From SXXZ01 sp041177965 (GTDB lineage: Bacteria > Verrucomicrobiota > Verrucomicrobiia > Limisphaerales > UBA9464), in assembly GCA_041177965.1 (NCBI GenBank), contig JBEGWF010000168.1, positions 1 through 27,114 of the forward strand: 27,114 nucleotides of DNA. Direction: 5' to 3'. The translations under genes were made by a program, and so were the position numbers. The notes beneath the pieces are model-generated. The model was not told the origin of the DNA, did no database searches, and saw nothing but the letters and a program-made list of their open reading frames with translations. Below are positions 24,066-27,114 of the stretch, piece after piece (the first letter of the stretch is position 1; every line of letters begins with the position of its first letter).

Positions 24066-24782
24066 TCAATCGGCCGAGGCTTCCTCGGGTTCCGTCCGCC
24101 GGGGGCGCTCGCCGAAGAGGGCGGTGCCGACGCGGACCAGCGTGGCCCCCTCCTCGATCGCCACCTCCAGGTCGCCGCTCATCCCCATGCTGAGCACGGG
24201 CAGCGGGGCTCCCAGCAGGTCGGCGCAGCGATCCCGGAGTTCGCGCAGACGCCGGAACACCGGCCGCACCCGTTCCGGATCCACCGCGTACGGCGCGATG
24301 GTCATCAATCCGTGGACCTCGAGGCGGGACAGGGCGTTGAGCGGCAGGAACTCGGCCAGAAGGCGCTCCGGATGCCACCCGAACTTGGACGACTCACCGG
24401 CGACGTTCACCTCCAGCAGGATGGGCAGGGAACGGGCCTGCTTGGCGGCCTGTTTCTGGAGTTCCTCGGCCAAGGCCAACGAGTCGACCCCCTGCACGAC
24501 CCGGAAGAGGGAGACCGCGTCGCGGGCCTTGTTGGATTGAAGATGCCCGATGAAGTGCCATTCCAGCCGGCCGGGGCATTGCGGGATCTTGACCTTGGCC
24601 TCCTGGATGCGGTTCTCGCCGAACAGGGTCAGCCCCTCGGCCGCCGCTTCCGCCACCCGCGACGGGGGTTGGTTCTTGCTGACCGCCATCAACCGCACCG
24701 ACTCGGGTTGCCGACCGGAGCGTTCGCAGGCCCGTTCGATGCGACCACGGATGCGGGCGAGGTTTTCCTGGAGTTCGGACAC
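24066..24782 (-). CDS. PLP-homeostasis protein (YggS/PLPBP family)
   Basis: A 238-residue fold-type III PLP-binding protein without known catalytic activity that buffers free pyridoxal phosphate and affects amino-acid and keto-acid pools. It has the PLP lysine Lys36 in LMAVSKNQP, FGENRIQEA, WHFIGHLQSNKAR, LEVNVAGESSKFGW, HGLMTIAPY, and the phosphate-binding LSMGMSGDLEVAIEEGATLVR. The start is GTG 24782, which matches the family's usual N-terminus. A TAGCCT box lies seven bases before the start. It follows an unrecognised gene on the same strand by 72 bases. Confidence 0.95.
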   Translation of the reverse strand: MSELQENLARIRGRIERACERSGRQPESVRLMAVSKNQPPSRVAEAAAEGLTLFGENRIQEAKVKIPQCPGRLEWHFIGHLQSNKARDAVSLFRVVQGVDSLALAEELQKQAAKQARSLPILLEVNVAGESSKFGWHPERLLAEFLPLNALSRLEVHGLMTIAPYAVDPERVRPVFRRLRELRDRCADLLGAPLPVLSMGMSGDLEVAIEEGATLVRVGTALFGERPRRTEPEEASAD

Positions 24783-24815
24783 GCAGGACAGGCTACACGA
24801 CCCCGCCTCGTGTGG
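24783..24815 (-). promoter_or_regulatory. TANNNT box and hairpin before the PLP-homeostasis gene
   Basis: On the minus strand TAGCCT (24795-24790) is followed by seven bases and the GTG start. It overlaps one arm of a hairpin, ACACGA (24795-24800) with TCGTGT (24808-24813), extended by one C-G and one wobble pair. The hairpin is also downstream of the preceding gene and may be its 3' end. Confidence 0.35.
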
Positions 24816-24854
24816 GGATCGGAAAACCGGAGCCTGAAATCCGCCCGAACCGCA

Positions 24855-25571
24855 TCACTTCACGATGGCCGGCAGGGCGGACATCGACGCGATCGGACAA
24901 CGTCCGCCGCTGAGCGGGAAGGTCCGCAGGCCGTGGCTGTTGGTGTTGAACAGCGCCGTGTCGGGCAGCGCTCCGCGGACCAGTTGGCTGCGGAAGGGGT
25001 CGATCCCCGGATACAGGAACATGTAGGCCATGGCGGTGAGCAGTTGTTCGATGGGGTCGGCGGGGACCAGTCCCAGAGTGTCGAGCAGTTCCAGTTGCTC
25101 GTCATAGGACTTGTTCCGGGTGCCCTTGACCACGAAGAAGATCGGGATCTTGCGGGCGGTTTCGATCTTGCGGTCGGTGACGCTCTTGAGCTTGAGCATC
25201 CAGGGGATGTCGGCCGAGTCCATCGCGTCGCGACGCAGCGACGAGAACCGTTCCCTGAAGAGGCAGTTCATCGAATCGATGGCCTCGAAATCGCTGATCC
25301 CGGCGGGGATCTTCACGTAGAAGTAGTCGGGGTTGACCTTCGCCGTGTCGACGATGCTCAGCGCCCGCTCCAGCTTTTCGTTTCTGATGGCGGGGTCGAG
25401 GGGGGCCTCGAGGATCCTCTGCCGTGCGCCGCCCGAAAGCCCCTTGAGGGAGTCGGTCGGGACCTCCTCCACGAGGTGGTTGATCAGCTCGACCTTGACG
25501 ACGGGCTGCAGCACCGTCGCCGCCTGGTAGGCGGTCTTCAGCGACTCGGTCTCTGGCGGAACGTTGGACAT
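24855..25571 (-). CDS. Unrecognised protein of 238 residues
   Basis: I do not recognise this family. It starts at ATG 25571 and has third codon positions as GC-rich as its neighbours, so it is a real gene. No signal peptide or membrane segment is seen. The N-terminal half is helical and charged (KVELINHLVEEV, ARQRILEA, NEKLERALSIVDTAKV). The middle has aromatic stretches YFYVKIPAGISDFEAID and IPIFFVVKGTRNKSYDEQLELL. The C-terminal part includes a more hydrophobic LLTAMAYMFLYPGIDPF, then a Gly/Pro/Ser-rich tail with a lone Cys. It is transcribed toward the PLP-homeostasis gene, which may share its transcript. A longer upstream frame of 40 residues is rich in Arg/Pro and unlike protein. A TGCAAT box lies six bases before the ATG. 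Function unknown. Confidence 0.7.
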   Translation of the reverse strand: MSNVPPETESLKTAYQAATVLQPVVKVELINHLVEEVPTDSLKGLSGGARQRILEAPLDPAIRNEKLERALSIVDTAKVNPDYFYVKIPAGISDFEAIDSMNCLFRERFSSLRRDAMDSADIPWMLKLKSVTDRKIETARKIPIFFVVKGTRNKSYDEQLELLDTLGLVPADPIEQLLTAMAYMFLYPGIDPFRSQLVRGALPDTALFNTNSHGLRTFPLSGGRCPIASMSALPAIVK

Positions 25572-25805
25572 GTGAGCATTGCAGCCGCGCGGACACGGTT
25601 CCGGTCGGCGCTGCCACGGCATCGGGACCCGGATGCGCGCCCGGTTGTCGGGCGGCTCGCCAAGCCGGATCCCGAGTTCGGCGCCGGCCATGGAAGGGTC
25701 ATCGGCGGTTGAGGGGTGGTCCTTGAATGTTTTCTTTGGCCCGGTGACCGATCGGGATGATCGATGGATTTGTCAGGTCACCGGTCCGTGCGCCAGACTG
25801 GGTCC

Positions 25806-27114
25806 ATGGACATATGCACGGCGGATGTGGTGGTGCTGGGCGGAGGCAGCGCGGGGTATGCCGCCGCCAGGACCCTGTCCGGGCAGGGGGCGCGGACCCT
25901 GGTCGTCGACGGGGCCGCCGAACTGGGGGGCTTGTGCATCCTCCGGGGGTGCATGCCGACCAAGGCACTGCTCCATGCGGCGGAGTTGCGCCATTCGATC
26001 GCAGAGGGGGAGGTCTGGGGCATCGACGCCGGCACGGTCCGGGTCGATCCGGCACGGACCTTCGGCCGAAAGGACGCCCTGATCGCCGATTTCGCGGGAT
26101 ATCGTCGACAGCAACTGGAGGACGGCCGGTTCGAGTTGGTCCGTGCGCGTGCGCGGTTCGACGGCCCCGGACTGCTGCGACTCGAGGACGGCCGAATCGT
26201 GCGTTTCGGCCATGCGGTGGTGGCCACCGGTTCATCGGTGGCGCCGGTGACCGTGCCTGGTCTGGCCGAGACCGGTTACCTCGACAGCGACCGCGCCTTG
26301 GCCCAGGCCCGGATCCCCGGGTCGCTGGTGGTGCTGGGTGGGGGTGCCGTGGCCCTGGAGTTCGCCCAGTTCTACTCGCGGATGGGCACCCGGGTGACCG
26401 TGGTCCAGCGGGCGGACCGATTGCTGTCGGGCTTCGATGCCGACGTCGCCGGTGAACTGGAGAAGGCCCTCCGGCGGGAGGGCGTCGCGGTGTTCACGGG
26501 CACGCGACTCGAGCGCGTGGAGCCGGCGGGCCCGTTCAAGCGCGTGTGGTTCCGGCAGGGTGACAACCTGCGATCGATCGAGGCCGAGGAGGTCTTCCAC
26601 GGGTTGGGGCGCGTGCCCAACACCGGGGATCTGGGGCTCGAGGCCCTCGGGGTGGAGTTGAAGCGGGGACGGATCGTGACCGATGCCCATCAGCGGACCG
26701 CCCGGTCCAACCTCTATGCGGCCGGGGATTGTTGTGGTCCCCACGAGGTGGTCCACCTGGCCGTGCAGCAGGGGGAGGTCGCCGCCCACAACATCCTCCA
26801 CCCGGGTCGTCCCCGTCGCATGGACGATCGACTGCGGATGTCGGTGGTCTTCACGTCTCCCCAGGTGGCCCAGGTGGGGTTGTCGGAGCAGGAGGCCCGG
26901 ACCCGGGGCGTCGCCCATCGATCGGACCAGTACCCCTTCAACGACCACGGGAAATCCATGATCCTCGGGGCCCGGGAAGGATTCGTGAAGGTTCTGGCGG
27001 ATCCCGTGTCGGGGGAGGTGCTCGGGGCCTCGTGCGTCGGTCCCCAGGCCGGGGAACTCATCCACGAGGCGGCCGTCGTCATGGCCGCCCGGATGACCGT
27101 GGCCCAATGGGCGG
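25806..27114 (+). CDS. FAD/NAD(P)-dependent disulfide oxidoreductase, cut by window end
   Basis: The first 436 residues of a class I flavin disulfide oxidoreductase (lipoamide dehydrogenase / mercuric reductase / transhydrogenase group); the frame stays open to the last base. It has the FAD-binding VVVLGGGSAGYAAA, the redox pair GGLCILRGCMPTK (Cys44, Cys49), VVATGSSV, the NAD(P)-binding VVLGGGAVALEFAQFY, YAAGDCCGPHE for the second FAD contact and VVFTSPQVAQVGLSE. The C-terminal dimer domain begins, but the catalytic His-Glu motif lies beyond the edge. It is a second, divergent relative of the E3 at 18293-19714. Absence of an N-terminal metal-binding domain and of E2 genes nearby makes the substrate unclear. 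ATG 25806 has no ribosome site; TTGTCA (25770-25775) and CAGACT (25794-25799) could be a promoter six bases before it. Confidence 0.88.
   Translation, partial: MDICTADVVVLGGGSAGYAAARTLSGQGARTLVVDGAAELGGLCILRGCMPTKALLHAAELRHSIAEGEVWGIDAGTVRVDPARTFGRKDALIADFAGYRRQQLEDGRFELVRARARFDGPGLLRLEDGRIVRFGHAVVATGSSVAPVTVPGLAETGYLDSDRALAQARIPGSLVVLGGGAVALEFAQFYSRMGTRVTVVQRADRLLSGFDADVAGELEKALRREGVAVFTGTRLERVEPAGPFKRVWFRQGDNLRSIEAEEVFHGLGRVPNTGDLGLEALGVELKRGRIVTDAHQRTARSNLYAAGDCCGPHEVVHLAVQQGEVAAHNILHPGRPRRMDDRLRMSVVFTSPQVAQVGLSEQEARTRGVAHRSDQYPFNDHGKSMILGAREGFVKVLADPVSGEVLGASCVGPQAGELIHEAAVVMAARMTVAQWA

Noticed and set aside
21007..24378. A 1123-codon open frame (-) opposite the beta-CASP and argJ genes
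   Set aside because: It mirrors genes with clear motifs and shows no domain; His/Asp/Gly/Leu-rich composition is typical of an antisense shadow.
22290..25712. A very long open frame (+) across the beta-CASP, argJ and later genes
   Set aside because: It runs in the wrong frame through argJ and antisense to two well-supported genes, and its residues are Arg/Gly/Pro-rich as expected for off-frame GC-rich DNA.

Overview
This is a GC-rich bacterial chromosome segment with densely packed housekeeping genes on both strands. I saw no tRNA, rRNA, CRISPR array, insertion sequence or prophage gene. The gene set fits the Verrucomicrobiota / PVC group: a CE15-type esterase, a solitary pseudopilin with a type II secretion-like N-terminus, a 33-residue COX24/bS22-like basic protein, very few Shine-Dalgarno sequences and many GTG starts. 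The lineage is inferred from content, not from a marker gene. Because GC is high, nearly every gene has long open antisense frames, which I treat as shadows.

Layout. 1-1600: an exported CE15-like glucuronoyl esterase (+), convergent with a xylose isomerase (-), with an intrinsic terminator between them; together they suggest xylan or glucuronoxylan use. 2658-3031: a 374-base gap, then a solitary Fic protein (+) with a tandem octamer directly before its start. 4256-7340: queE, a class III aminotransferase and rsmA, overlapping start to stop. 7450-8342: an orphan STAS protein convergent with a pseudopilin; the gap between them holds a multibranched inverted-repeat structure and a 3 x 14 bp repeat. 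8592-11730: zwf (+) convergent with a two-PDZ HtrA protease (-). 11904-14782: hisG, the bS22-like mini-gene, a clear terminator, and a TPR lipoprotein. 14880-17182 (-): pabB and pabC with overlapping ends, for the p-aminobenzoate branch of folate synthesis. 17393-18094 (-): an exported FKBP prolyl isomerase. 18293-21016 (-): E3 and E2 of a 2-oxo acid dehydrogenase complex, without E1. 21187-24036 (+): a beta-CASP metallo-hydrolase and argJ. 24066-25571 (-): the PLP-homeostasis protein and an unrecognised protein. 25806 to the end (+): a flavin disulfide oxidoreductase cut by the window edge.

No single locus here is clearly a new defence or secretion system. The points most worth a second look are: a xylose isomerase with His in place of a metal-ligand Asp; an ArgJ with an insert of about 19 residues abutting its self-cleavage site; -10-like boxes placed 6-7 bases before start codons, suggesting leaderless mRNAs; the bS22/COX24 mini-gene; the structured gap at 7794-7856; and the unassigned 238-residue protein at 24855-25571.
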